Notes: generated by a model not told the origin, from the sequence alone. Shown: positions 42,601 to 52,603, numbered from the stretch's first letter. The stretch: DNA of 64,000 bases from Tropicimonas_B omnivorans (GCF_031846565.1 NZ_JAVRHL010000003.1:62001-126000); one strand, 5' to 3'. Numbers and translations: made by a program.

Positions 42601-43496
42601 CCCACGCTTGCCCAGGATTGGAAGCACCACTCCCGCACCGCCTCCGCATCCACGTCGGTTGCAATCCGGGCATTGGCGGGACCGTCGCCGCGGCGGGTCT
42701 GACCCCGGCGCTCGCCCTCGCTGATGTCCACCTCAAGGGCGATGTCCTCGAAGCGGAAGAGATCCGGCGCGAGAAGGGCGGCGGCGGCCACGGGATCGTA
42801 GAGCGCCATGCTGCTTCGCCCGCGGGACAGGCCGATATCGAGATAGCCGCCCATCAGGTCCCGCAGCAGATCGCAGGGCAGGCGCTCTATGTCCTCCTCG
42901 ACGATCTGCACCTTCCGGCAGGCCTCGAGGTCGATCATGCGGATCCGGGTGCCGCGCTCCAGCAGGATCCGGACGGCCAGCGCATCGGCCAGCGCGTTGA
43001 ACTCGGCGAACTCGGTATGGTTGCCCCGCCCGAGGCTGCCGCCCATCCACGTGATCTCGTCGGGGCGCAGGTCCGGCCGGGCGAGGGCGAGCGTGGCCAG
43101 ATTGGTCAGCGGCCCGAGCGCGAGGATCGGGCCGCCGCCCTCCTCGAGCCACGTCGTCAGGGCCGGAAGGGCGGCGGACAGATCGGCGCGCCGCGGCGGC
43201 ACTTCCATGCCTCGGGTCGGCATGCCGCGCGGGCCGAGGATCCGCTCGGCGGTCTCGACCTGTCCGAGGATCGGCCGGTCCGCTCCGGAGAAGAGGGCGC
43301 AGTCGCCGCAGAAGAGCTCCGCCGCGCCGGCGGCATTCTCGCAGGCCCTGGGCAGCGTGCTGCAGCCGAAGGAGACGGAGACGCCCGCGACGGGAACGCG
43401 CGCCGTGATCGCGAGGATCGCGAAGAGATCGTCCACGCCCATGTCGGTGTCGATCCAGACTGGGGGCGCGGCAGGGTCGATGTCGGCGCCGCTCAT
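42597..43496 (-). CDS. inosine-uridine-type nucleoside hydrolase
   Basis: A 299-residue nucleoside N-ribohydrolase with WIDTDMGVDDLFAIL near residues 14-28 (calcium-binding Asp cluster) and ILALGPLTNLATLALARP plus MGGSLGRGNHTEFAEFN, the conserved active-site segments. It overlaps the ABC ATPase upstream and ade downstream, each by ATGA. The coupling to adenine deaminase suggests that adenosine or deoxyadenosine is among its substrates. It is only distantly similar to the hydrolase at 29765. Confidence 0.88.
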   Translation of the reverse strand: MSGADIDPAAPPVWIDTDMGVDDLFAILAITARVPVAGVSVSFGCSTLPRACENAAGAAELFCGDCALFSGADRPILGQVETAERILGPRGMPTRGMEVPPRRADLSAALPALTTWLEEGGGPILALGPLTNLATLALARPDLRPDEITWMGGSLGRGNHTEFAEFNALADALAVRILLERGTRIRMIDLEACRKVQIVEEDIERLPCDLLRDLMGGYLDIGLSRGRSSMALYDPVAAAALLAPDLFRFEDIALEVDISEGERRGQTRRGDGPANARIATDVDAEAVREWCFQSWASVG

Positions 43497-44452
43497 TTTG
43501 CTCTCTCCAGCGTCACGGCCCTCTCGCGGGGCAGGTCGAAGGCAACCGTCTCGCCGATGCCATGGGCGGGACGTTCGGCGGCGACATCCGCCTTGATCTG
43601 GCCGAACTGCGTATCGAGGACATAGTCCCGCCGCTCCCCGGCGAAGGAGACGCCCTGGACGCGGCCCTCGTAGGGCCCGCTGCCCAGCTCCACGGCGCTC
43701 GGGCGCCAGGCCAGCGCGGTGCCGTCCTCCTGCGGCAGGATCGTCTCGAAGCCGACGAAATCGGCGACGAAGCCGGTGGCGGGACGGTTGTAGATCTCCT
43801 CCGGGCTGCCCTGCTGTTCGATCCGGCCGCCGCGCATGACGATGATCCGGTCGGCGAGGGACAGCGCCTCGGCCTGGTCGTGGGTGACGAAGACCATGGT
43901 GACGCCGGTCTCGCGCTGGACGCGTTGCAGCTCCATCCGCATCTCGAGACGCAGGCGGGCGTCGAGGTTGGACAAGGGCTCGTCGAGCAGAAGCACCTTG
44001 GGCTGCATCACCAGCGAACGCGCGAGGGCGACGCGTTGCTGCTGGCCGCCGGACAGCTCCGCCGGCATCCGGGAGGCGAAGTCTGAAAGGCCCACCGTCG
44101 CCAACCCTTCCTTGACCCGCGCATCGAGATCCGGGGTCTTCTTCATTTTCAGCCCGAAGGCCACGTTGTCGTAGACGCTGAGATGCGGGAAGAGCGCGTA
44201 GGACTGGAACACGAGCCCGACCTCCCTGCGCGACGGCGGTACCCGCGTCACGTCCCGCCCATCGATGGTGATGGTGCCGGAGCTGGGATTGAGCAGGCCC
44301 GCAATGGCCCGCATCGTCGTGGTCTTGCCGCAGCCCGATGGCCCGAGAAGACAGATCAGTTCGCCCTTGGCGATCTCAAGATCGAGCGCGGGCACGGCGA
44401 CGGTGTCGCCATAGGTCAGGGTCAGGCCCTGGAGTGAGACATAGTCAGACAT
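43493..44452 (-). CDS. ABC transporter ATP-binding protein (PotA/FbpC-like)
   Basis: A 319-residue ATPase with Walker A GPSGCGKTT, Q-loop VFQSYALFPHLSVYDN, signature LSGGQQQRVA, Walker B VLLLDEPLSNLD and VTHDQ. A C-terminal TOBE-type domain starts near residue 240 (FVGFETILP). The class is that of polyamine, iron and thiamine importers. It overlaps the preceding permease by 8 bp and the nucleoside hydrolase by 4 bp. Genes downstream point to a purine or nucleoside cargo, unusual for this class. Confidence 0.9.
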   Translation of the reverse strand: MSDYVSLQGLTLTYGDTVAVPALDLEIAKGELICLLGPSGCGKTTTMRAIAGLLNPSSGTITIDGRDVTRVPPSRREVGLVFQSYALFPHLSVYDNVAFGLKMKKTPDLDARVKEGLATVGLSDFASRMPAELSGGQQQRVALARSLVMQPKVLLLDEPLSNLDARLRLEMRMELQRVQRETGVTMVFVTHDQAEALSLADRIIVMRGGRIEQQGSPEEIYNRPATGFVADFVGFETILPQEDGTALAWRPSAVELGSGPYEGRVQGVSFAGERRDYVLDTQFGQIKADVAAERPAHGIGETVAFDLPRERAVTLERAK

Positions 44453-45221
44453 AGCGGGACAATCCGAGGAACCGCTCGGCGGCGAAGACGATCGCGATCG
44501 ACAGCGCCGCGAGGAGCGCGGCGAGCGCCGCCACCGAGGGGTCATAGGTGATTTCCATGTAACCGATCATGTCGATCGGCAGCGTGGTGATGCCGGGGCC
44601 GGACAGGAAGAGGGCCACCGGCACTTCGTTGAAGGAGGTGACGAAGCCGAGGATGAAGGCGGCGAGGATGCCGCCCCTGATGTTCGGCAGGACGACCCTG
44701 AGGAATGCACCGAGCCGGGAGCAGCCGAGCATCACCGCGGCTTCCTCGATATCCGCGCGCAGGTTGTCCATCGAGGCCGAGACGACCCGGACGGCATAGG
44801 GCAGGACGAGCGCCGTATGCGCGAGGAAGAGCGCCAGCCCGATGCCGATCCCGGTCGGGATCACGAGGTAGCGCAGGAGCGCGAGGCCGACGATGATGCC
44901 GGGGACGATGATCGGCGCGGAGACGAGGAGGCGCACCAGCTCCGCCCCGCGCACGTCGTAGCGGGCCATGGCGTAGGAGGCCGGCACGCCCAGGATCAGC
45001 GCGGCGAGCGGGGAGCACAGGCCGAGCCAGATCGAGATCGCGAAGGAGGAGCGGAAGCTGTCGATCGAGAAGACCTTCTCGAACCATTGCAGCGACAGCC
45101 CGTCCGGCGGAAACGCCATCACCGGACCCGCCGAGAGGGCGGCGCCGAGGATGATGATGAAGGGTCCGATCAGGAACACCAGAAGGAGCGATATCACGGT
45201 CCAGGCGGCGATGCGGTTCAT
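44445..45221 (-). CDS. ABC transporter permease (PotC-like)
   Basis: A 258-residue inner membrane permease with about six helices. The EAA loop is DIEEAAVMLGCSRLGAFLRVVLPNI near residues 160-184. The start at 45221 (MNRIAAWTV) overlaps the upstream permease by ATGA. It forms a heterodimeric channel with the permease at 45218-46060. Confidence 0.9.
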   Translation of the reverse strand: MNRIAAWTVISLLLVFLIGPFIIILGAALSAGPVMAFPPDGLSLQWFEKVFSIDSFRSSFAISIWLGLCSPLAALILGVPASYAMARYDVRGAELVRLLVSAPIIVPGIIVGLALLRYLVIPTGIGIGLALFLAHTALVLPYAVRVVSASMDNLRADIEEAAVMLGCSRLGAFLRVVLPNIRGGILAAFILGFVTSFNEVPVALFLSGPGITTLPIDMIGYMEITYDPSVAALAALLAALSIAIVFAAERFLGLSRYV

Positions 45222-46060
45222 GCTGCGGTCCTCCGCTTCACGGTGGCGAGGCGGCGCAGGACGAGGTTCGCACCGAAGCACATGAGGATGAGGATGAGGG
45301 CGATGACGCTGGCGGAGGCGAAGTCCCGGGCGACGGTGACGCGCTGGTAGAGCAGCGTCTCCAGCATCAGGACCTTGGAGCCACCGAGGATCGCGGGGGT
45401 GATGTACGCGGTGAGCGAGCCGGTGAAGACGAGCGTCCCGCCGATCACGAGGCCCTCGCGGGTCAGTGGCAGGATCACCCGCAGGAAGACCTGGACCCAG
45501 TTCGCGCCGAGAAGACGGGCGGCGGGAACGGCGTCGGACGGCATGTTCTCCATCGCGGAGATCAGGCTGACGATCATCAGCGGCATGAAGAGCTGCAACA
45601 GGCCGATGAAAACGGCCGTCTCGGTGAAGAGAAAGCGGATCGGTTCGATCCCGAAGAGGCCGAGCGTTTCGTTCACGATCCCGGTGCGGCCGAGGATCAC
45701 GAGCCAGGCATAGGTCCGCGCGACGGGGGAGATCATCAGCGGCAGGATCACCAGGCCGAAGATCCGTCCCCGCGATTTCGGCGGCAGGGAGACGATGGCG
45801 AAGGCCGCGACGTAGCCGATGATCGCGGCGGTCAGCGTGACGAGGACACCGAGCTTCAGCGTGCGCCAGAAGACGGCGCGGTAGCGCGGGTCGGCGAAGA
45901 AGTCGGAATAGGCGGAGAGCGAGAACCCGCCCTCGGGGCCGACGAAGGCCTCCGAGAGCAGGATGGCGACCGGCACCAGGAACAAGGCCGCGGCGAAGAG
46001 CGCCGCGGGCAATGTCAGCGAAAGACCGGTCGTGCGGTTGCCGAAGACGCTACTGGACAA
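45218..46060 (-). CDS. ABC transporter permease (PotB-like)
   Basis: A 280-residue permease with about six helices and the EAA-type loop AVPAARLLGANWVQVFLRVILPL near residues 180-202. It overlaps the binding-protein gene upstream by 11 bp and the second permease by 4 bp. These overlaps make stoichiometric translation of the transporter likely. Confidence 0.9.
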   Translation of the reverse strand: MSSSVFGNRTTGLSLTLPAALFAAALFLVPVAILLSEAFVGPEGGFSLSAYSDFFADPRYRAVFWRTLKLGVLVTLTAAIIGYVAAFAIVSLPPKSRGRIFGLVILPLMISPVARTYAWLVILGRTGIVNETLGLFGIEPIRFLFTETAVFIGLLQLFMPLMIVSLISAMENMPSDAVPAARLLGANWVQVFLRVILPLTREGLVIGGTLVFTGSLTAYITPAILGGSKVLMLETLLYQRVTVARDFASASVIALILILMCFGANLVLRRLATVKRRTAA

Positions 46061-47072
46061 CGAGAGCGTTCCACTGCTCGATCCAGGCCTCGCGGTTGTC
46101 GACGATGGCCTCGGGCGGCAACAGGTCGAGCTGTGCGACGGTCTCGGCGCCGTAGGTCAGGTTGTCGGCCGCCTCGTCCGAGACGGTGACCTCGGCATTG
46201 GCGGGGCTGTCCACGAGACCCTCGGCGAGCTTGGTCTGGACTTCGGTGGAGAGCCAGTAATCCATGAACCGCGTCGCCAGCTCCTCGTTGCCGTTGTTCG
46301 CCGTCATGACCATGACGTTCAGGCCGCCGGTCTGGCCTTCCTCGGGCTCGGCCCAGGCGATGGGCAGGCCGCTGTCCTTGAACTGGCCCCAGGCGAAGCG
46401 GCCGATCGGAGCGGCCCAGATCTCTTCCTGCATCATCAGCTGCGCGAGCTGGGACGACCGGACGTAGAAGGTGACGATGTCGTCGGAATGCTCGCCGAGC
46501 TCTTCCATCGGCGTCTCGAGGGAGGTGTCGTCGTCGCCGAGCGCCTTGCCGAGCATGTAGAGGGCCGGGGGGCCCTGGTTCGTCGTGACATCCGGGAAGG
46601 CGACGTTGCCTGCGAGTTCCTCGGAGAGAAGATCGCCCCAGCTCGTCACCTCGACCTTGTCGGTGCGGTAGGCGATGGAGGTCGCGTAGAAGGTGTAGCC
46701 GATCGCCTCGCCGTTGCCGAGCGGGTCCTTGGCGAGATCGTAGAGCTTGTCGAAGTTCTCGAGCGCGCCCGTGTCGATCGTCTGGAGGAGGCCGTCGCGG
46801 GAGGCTTCGAGCGCGTCGTGGACGGAGACCACCGCCATGTCGATCACCGGGTTTTCCCTGTTGGCGGCGATCTTGGCCAGCCGCTCGACGGAGTTGCCGG
46901 TCTCGACGATAACCTCGCAGCCCGTTTCCTCTTCGAAGGGCGTGTAGAGGATCTCGTCGAACTCGTCCTGCGCGAAGGAATAGACCGAGATGGTCAGTTC
47001 GCAATCCTGGGCGTTCGCGGCGGGCGCGAGGGCCAGCACGGAGGCGCCGGCTATGAGGGAGCGTTTCAGCAT
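46050..47072 (-). CDS. ABC transporter substrate-binding protein (class of polyamine/thiamine binders)
   Basis: A 340-residue periplasmic protein with a signal peptide (SLIAGASVLALAPAANAQ). The mature domain begins ELTISVYSFAQDEFDEILYTPFEEETG, the pattern of the PotD/ThiB/AfuA group of extracellular solute-binding proteins. It overlaps the LacI gene by 7 bp and the first permease by 11 bp. If the operon is a purine or nucleoside scavenging unit, this protein would bind such a ligand rather than a polyamine. That is inference from the downstream nucleoside hydrolase and adenine deaminase. Confidence 0.85.
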   Translation of the reverse strand: MLKRSLIAGASVLALAPAANAQDCELTISVYSFAQDEFDEILYTPFEEETGCEVIVETGNSVERLAKIAANRENPVIDMAVVSVHDALEASRDGLLQTIDTGALENFDKLYDLAKDPLGNGEAIGYTFYATSIAYRTDKVEVTSWGDLLSEELAGNVAFPDVTTNQGPPALYMLGKALGDDDTSLETPMEELGEHSDDIVTFYVRSSQLAQLMMQEEIWAAPIGRFAWGQFKDSGLPIAWAEPEEGQTGGLNVMVMTANNGNEELATRFMDYWLSTEVQTKLAEGLVDSPANAEVTVSDEAADNLTYGAETVAQLDLLPPEAIVDNREAWIEQWNALVVQ

Positions 47073-48046
47073 GGGATGGTCTCCTGTCGGGGGTTGGTCT
47101 TCAGCGCCGTCGAGGCGCGCGGGATGAGCGTCATGGGGACGCGCATCGGGGGCGGTGAGGGCCGCCCTTCTAGTATTGCGGTGAGGGTCTCGATCGCGTG
47201 GCTGCCGATGGCGTTCGAATCCGCCACCAGCGTCGTGAGCGCCGGGCGCATGACCGAGGCGAAGACAAGATCGTCGAAGCCAGAAAGGGCGACCTGCTCC
47301 GGAACCTCTATGCCGGCCTCGTTCAGAGGTCCGAGGATCTGCAGGGCGACGAGGTCGGACGTGGTCGCGATGGCGGTGGCGCCGCGTCCGATGGCCTCGA
47401 GGCAGGTCGAGATGCCGTCTTCCTCGAGCCAGGCGGTCGTTGCCGTCATGCCCTCGCCGAGGCTCTCGCGCATCCCGGCGATGCGGTCGCGCTGGACCGG
47501 CGAGGCGTCGCTGTCGCCGATGAGGACGAGGCTCGAATGTCCACGTTCGGCGAGGTGGCGCACGATGGTGGCGCCGCCGCCGCGATGGTCCGCCGAAACG
47601 GTATTGCCGGGCGTCGAGGGCGTATCGATCAGGGCATGCGGCACCGGCAGGGTCTCTATGACGGTGCCGCGGCGGGGGATGATCACGAGCGCGTCGACGC
47701 CGCGCTGGAGCATCCGCGCGATCGCCTCTTCCTGGCCGCCGCGATCTCCGTGGCTGTCGGCGATGAGGATGCCGTAGCCAGCCGTCTCGCTCTGGCGCTG
47801 GATCGCCTGTGCCATGCGGGGGAAGAGGGGGTTGGACAGATCCGGCAGGATGAGGCCGAGCATCTGGGAGCGACCGGTGCGCAGGGCCCGTCCCGCGGGG
47901 CCGGGGCGATAGCCTAAGCGGTCCGCCTCGGCCCGGACCCGCTCGGCCAGCTCGGCCGAGACCCGCCCGGTGCCGCGCAGGGCGTTGGACACGCTGGCTG
48001 GTGAAACTCCCAGCGCATTCGCGATGTCCTTCAGCTTCGGCTGCAC
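47066..48046 (-). CDS. LacI-family transcriptional regulator
   Basis: A 326-residue LacI-type repressor that opens with the helix-turn-helix and hinge (LKDIANALGVSPASVSNALRG to YRPGPAGRALRTGRS) followed by a periplasmic-binding-like ligand domain. It starts with GTG at 48046. Its 3' end overlaps the ABC binding-protein gene by 7 bp, so regulator and transporter form one transcript and autoregulation is likely. The ligand is probably a nucleoside, base or sugar linked to the operon. Confidence 0.9.
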   Translation of the reverse strand: MQPKLKDIANALGVSPASVSNALRGTGRVSAELAERVRAEADRLGYRPGPAGRALRTGRSQMLGLILPDLSNPLFPRMAQAIQRQSETAGYGILIADSHGDRGGQEEAIARMLQRGVDALVIIPRRGTVIETLPVPHALIDTPSTPGNTVSADHRGGGATIVRHLAERGHSSLVLIGDSDASPVQRDRIAGMRESLGEGMTATTAWLEEDGISTCLEAIGRGATAIATTSDLVALQILGPLNEAGIEVPEQVALSGFDDLVFASVMRPALTTLVADSNAIGSHAIETLTAILEGRPSPPPMRVPMTLIPRASTALKTNPRQETIPC

Positions 48047-48062
48047 GCGATGCGAACCCTCT

Positions 48063-48082
48063 TCTGCCGTTGTCTGCCGTTG
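48063..48082. repeat. 10-bp direct repeat ahead of the lacI gene
   Basis: TCTGCCGTTG occurs twice in immediate tandem 17 bp upstream of the lacI start codon, in its 5' untranslated region. It could be a regulator half-site pair or simple tandem duplication. The remainder of the 289-bp gap to the FGE gene includes the 8-bp palindrome TATCGATA at 48176-48183. Confidence 0.4.
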
Positions 48083-48335
48083 TCCGGGGGCGAATGAGTC
48101 GCCGCCGGGGTAAATCGTTTAATCAGTTTGAAGCGACCGACCCTCCACGGTCAAGGCTGAATTCCGGCGAAAGGTTATCGATACGGGCCGGGTCCTGCCT
48201 TCATTGAGCCGGAAATGGGCGCTTTCGGCGCGGGCGATGACGAATCGTGCACGTTGCGGACATGCCGGCCCGCGCCCGGTTCTCTTTTCCGCGGCGCCGG
48301 AGTAGGGACGGGCAGCGGACAGCGCGGAAGGAGCC

Positions 48336-49301
48336 ATGTCGGGACAGGGATGCTGCATCGGCGCGGGAGCGGGCGCCCCTGACGGGGATGCGGAGCATGT
48401 CGCCGCCGTGGAGGCCGTCATGCCTGCCTCCGAGGCTGTACGGGCCGAGCTCAGGGCAAGGCTGACGGAGATCCCCGGCGGCATCTTCGAGATGGGAGCG
48501 CGCACGTCCACCTACCCGGGCGATCTCGACGCGCCGCGCCGCAAGGTCCGCATTTCTCCGTTCCTGATGTCCCCCGTCGCCGTGACCAACGCCGACTATG
48601 CCCGCTTCGTGGAGGCGACCGGCTATCGGACCCTGGCCGAAAGGTTCGGTTGGAGTTTCGTGTTCCACCTGCTCCTGAGCGACCCCGAGCGCTTCGGGAA
48701 GTTTCCCCCCGGCCTTCGCTGGTGGCGCCAGGTCGAGGGCGCGACATGGGCCGCCCCCGAAGGCCCCGGCAGCACGTGGGACGGGCGCGCCGATCACCCG
48801 GCGGTCCATCTCGCCTGGTACGATGCGGTTGCCTATTGCCGCTGGGCGGGCTTTCGCCTGCCGCGGGAGGCCGAATGGGAGCGCGCCGCGCGGGGCGGCA
48901 AGGCGCGCCTGAAGTTTCCCTGGGGCAATCAGCGCGAGCCGGGCGGGGTGCACCGGATGAACGTCTGGCAGGGCCGGTTCCCGGATGAGAACATCGCCGA
49001 GGACGGCTTCATCGGCACCGCGCCCGTGACCGCCTTCGAGCCGAACGGCTACGGCATGATGAACATGACCGGGAATGTCTGGGAATGGGTGGCGGACCGA
49101 CATGGCCCCCGTCCGGCGCCGGGACGCATGCCGGAGCGCGACCCGGAGGGGCCGGCGGAGGGAACGGCGCGGATCCAGCGCGGCGGCTCGTTCCTCTGCC
49201 ACGAGAGCTACTGCGACCGCTACCACGTCCATTCCCGCACCCGGAACGACCCCGACAGCTCGACGAGCAACGCGGGGTTCCGGGTGGCGGCGGACCTGTA
49301 G
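48336..49301 (+). CDS. formylglycine-generating enzyme family protein
   Basis: A 321-residue FGE/SUMF1-type oxidase, which converts the active-site cysteine of sulfatases to formylglycine. The C-terminal signature RGGSFLCHESYCDRYHVHSR is present, with both cysteines of the copper site (the pair spaced by four residues), so it should be catalytically competent rather than one of the cysteine-free sulfatase-modifying-like proteins. GNVWEWVADRHGP and FRLPREAEWERAARGG are further family segments. Two adjacent cysteines at the N-terminus (SGQGCCIG) recur in related proteins. No sulfatase is in the window. The start follows AAGGAGCC. Confidence 0.9.
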   Translation: MSGQGCCIGAGAGAPDGDAEHVAAVEAVMPASEAVRAELRARLTEIPGGIFEMGARTSTYPGDLDAPRRKVRISPFLMSPVAVTNADYARFVEATGYRTLAERFGWSFVFHLLLSDPERFGKFPPGLRWWRQVEGATWAAPEGPGSTWDGRADHPAVHLAWYDAVAYCRWAGFRLPREAEWERAARGGKARLKFPWGNQREPGGVHRMNVWQGRFPDENIAEDGFIGTAPVTAFEPNGYGMMNMTGNVWEWVADRHGPRPAPGRMPERDPEGPAEGTARIQRGGSFLCHESYCDRYHVHSRTRNDPDSSTSNAGFRVAADL

Positions 49302-49307
49302 CCTGCG

Positions 49308-49325
49308 GGCCCCGGTTCCGGGGCG
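49308..49325 (+). terminator. possible terminator hairpin after the FGE gene
   Basis: GCCCCG and CGGGGC can pair around a GTTC loop shortly after the FGE stop. The stem is short (6 bp) and no U-tract follows, so this is weak. Confidence 0.3.
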
Positions 49326-49412
49326 CCGCCGCCGGTCCGCAGTTCGGGCCTCGACTTCCCATCGCCCGAACGTCAGGATCCCCGCCATGTCAGACAGCTT
49401 TTTTGTGAGCCG

Positions 49413-49625
49413 ATGAAACGCCCCGGTCTCTTCGACGTCCAGAGCCACAGCCTGCGTCCGCTGTGGCTGCGCGTCCTGATCGTGGCGCTGGTATGCGCCT
49501 GGGCGATCTCGGAGGTCCTGCGCGAGGCCTGGGCCTGGGCCGCGCTGTCGGGAGCGGCGGCGATCTACCTGATCCACCAGCTTCTCATCGCATTCGATCC
49601 CGGCCCGCCCCCCGGCGAGGATTAG
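49413..49625 (+). CDS. 70-residue two-helix membrane protein
   Basis: A small protein with two likely membrane helices (LWLRVLIVALVCAWAISEVL and WAALSGAAAIYLIHQLLIAF) joined by a short loop, and a proline-rich acidic end (DPGPPPGED). I recognise no characterised family; such small hydrophobic proteins are common in Rhodobacterales. The ribosome site is weak (GTGAGCC). It lies 111 bp after the FGE gene and overlaps the stop of the convergent LysR gene by 4 bp. Confidence 0.6.
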   Translation: MKRPGLFDVQSHSLRPLWLRVLIVALVCAWAISEVLREAWAWAALSGAAAIYLIHQLLIAFDPGPPPGED

Positions 49626-50503
49626 GGCCGGAAGAGCGTCCGCGCCTCCCGCACCTGTGCCTCGATGAACTCCGCGGCGATCCGCACGCGCTGCGCCACG
49701 CGGAGGTTCTCGTGCCACGCCATCCAGTAGGTCCGCGTCACGATGTGGCCCGGCAGGACCGGCACGAGGTCCGATCCGGCGGCCATGAAGTCGTGCACGA
49801 TGCCGATCCCGGCGCCCGAGCGGACGGCGGCGAGCTGGCCAACGGCGGTGGAGACCTCGATCCGGGAGCGCCAGCCGGGCAGGATCTCACCGGCATAGGC
49901 CAGCTCGGAGGTCGGGATCATGTCCTCGACATACCCGACGAGGTCGTGCCCCTCGAGATCGGCAGGGGTGGCGGGGGTGCCGCACCGTGCGAGATATCCC
50001 GCCGAAGCGTAGCACCTCAGCGTATAGTCGGCGAGGCGCTGGACCCTGAGCCGCCCTCGATCGGGCCGGCCGACCATCACCGCGATATCCGCTTCCCGCC
50101 GCGACAGGGAGAAGGCGTGCGGCATCGGCACGAGCTCGACGCGCAGGTCGGGATAGATATGGGTCAGGCGATGGAGACGGGGGGCGAGGAAGGCCGCGCC
50201 GAACCCGTCCGGAGCGCCGATCCGAATCGTTCCGCGCACCTCGCCCCGGCGCCCCTGGAGGCGTGCGAGGCTCTCCAGCATCTCGGCCTCCATCCGCTCC
50301 GCCGCCTCGAAGATGATCCGTCCGTCCTCGGTCAGCTCCGATCCGCGGGTGGTGCGTTCGAGAAGCCGAGCGCCGACGGCCTCCTCCAGCGCCGAGACCC
50401 GCCGCGACAGGCGGGCCTGTGACGTGCCGAGGCGCTTCGCGGCGCCCAGCATCTGCCCCTCCCGCGCGACGGCGAGGAAAAACTTCGCATCATCCCAGTC
50501 CAT
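49622..50503 (-). CDS. LysR-family transcriptional regulator
   Basis: A 293-residue LysR regulator beginning MDWDDAKFFLAVAREGQM, with helix-turn-helix AAKRLGTSQARLSRRVSALEEAVG and effector domain from about residue 90. The N-terminal MDWDD form is typical of the subgroup that regulates dehydrogenases in valine, proline or related catabolism. It is divergent from methylmalonate-semialdehyde dehydrogenase (92 bp), which is its probable target. Confidence 0.9.
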   Translation of the reverse strand: MDWDDAKFFLAVAREGQMLGAAKRLGTSQARLSRRVSALEEAVGARLLERTTRGSELTEDGRIIFEAAERMEAEMLESLARLQGRRGEVRGTIRIGAPDGFGAAFLAPRLHRLTHIYPDLRVELVPMPHAFSLSRREADIAVMVGRPDRGRLRVQRLADYTLRCYASAGYLARCGTPATPADLEGHDLVGYVEDMIPTSELAYAGEILPGWRSRIEVSTAVGQLAAVRSGAGIGIVHDFMAAGSDLVPVLPGHIVTRTYWMAWHENLRVAQRVRIAAEFIEAQVREARTLFRP

Positions 50504-50595
50504 ACATTTGCGTATAACGGATCGCCGCTGACGTCTATTTCTATGCGGTCATGGCTGTGCAATCGTCGCCGCCATCACAGTTAGGGAGAGGATCC

Positions 50596-52104
<1,509 letters not shown>

Positions 52105-52133
52105 ACCGGTCCTTCGGTGATCCGGACCACGGT

Positions 52134-52165
52134 CCGGCCCCGCACCGTCAAGGATGCGGGGCCGG
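52134..52165. terminator. hairpin between convergent mmsA and sqrR-like genes
   Basis: A perfect 11-bp stem (CCGGCCCCGCA / TGCGGGGCCGG) with a 10-base loop lies 29 bp after the mmsA stop and 48 bp from the stop of the convergent ArsR-type gene. Without a U-tract its efficiency is unknown, but it is well placed to serve both strands. Confidence 0.55.
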
Positions 52166-52212
52166 CGGGCGCTTCAGGGAGGCGATGCCGCCCTGGCGCT
52201 GGCGGGCCGTGG

Positions 52213-52527
52213 TCATCCGCCGCAGAATGTCTCGTAGAGCGCGGCCATCACGGCCTCAATCTGCGGATCGTCGATGCGGTAGTGGATGGCCTGACCCTCG
52301 CGGCGGGTGGCGACCATGCCCGCCTCTCGCATCTTCGCAAGGTGCTGGGAGAGGGCCGACTGGCTGAGGCCCACGGTCCTTTGCAGGACGCCCACCGTGC
52401 GCTCCCCCTTCGACAGCTCGCACAGGATCAGCAGCCGCTTGGTGTTCGCCATGAGCGACAGGCGCGCGGCGACGTGGTCCGCACGCGCTTCGAGAGCGTC
52501 GATGGAAGGGCCGCAAGGGAGCGTCAT
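52213..52527 (-). CDS. ArsR-family persulfide sensor, SqrR/BigR-like
   Basis: A 104-residue ArsR-type repressor with helix-turn-helix VGLSQSALSQHLAKMREAGMV. Cysteines are at 5, 36 (LLILCELSKGE) and 102 (YETFCGG). The 66-residue spacing of Cys36 and Cys102 equals that of the redox pair Cys41/Cys107 of Rhodobacter SqrR, which forms a polysulfide bridge in response to sulfide. It is divergent from pmpA, pmpB and a persulfide dioxygenase, the usual SqrR/BigR regulon. It very probably represses them until persulfides accumulate. Confidence 0.9.
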   Translation of the reverse strand: MTLPCGPSIDALEARADHVAARLSLMANTKRLLILCELSKGERTVGVLQRTVGLSQSALSQHLAKMREAGMVATRREGQAIHYRIDDPQIEAVMAALYETFCGG

Positions 52528-52559
52528 ATTAGCGTTGACTGATTTAGGGTCTGCTAATA
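52527..52559. promoter_or_regulatory. candidate SqrR/BigR operator, TATTAGC-N19-GCTAATA
   Basis: A perfect 7-bp inverted repeat spans the gap between the sensor gene and pmpA; its left arm touches the sensor start codon. A smaller dyad (GAC-N9-GTC) is nested at nearly the same centre. Binding here would repress both directions. Confidence 0.5.
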
Positions 52560-52603
52560 GATAGCTGTCGCAGTCCGGAAGGGCAAGTCTGGAGCGACAG
52601 GGC

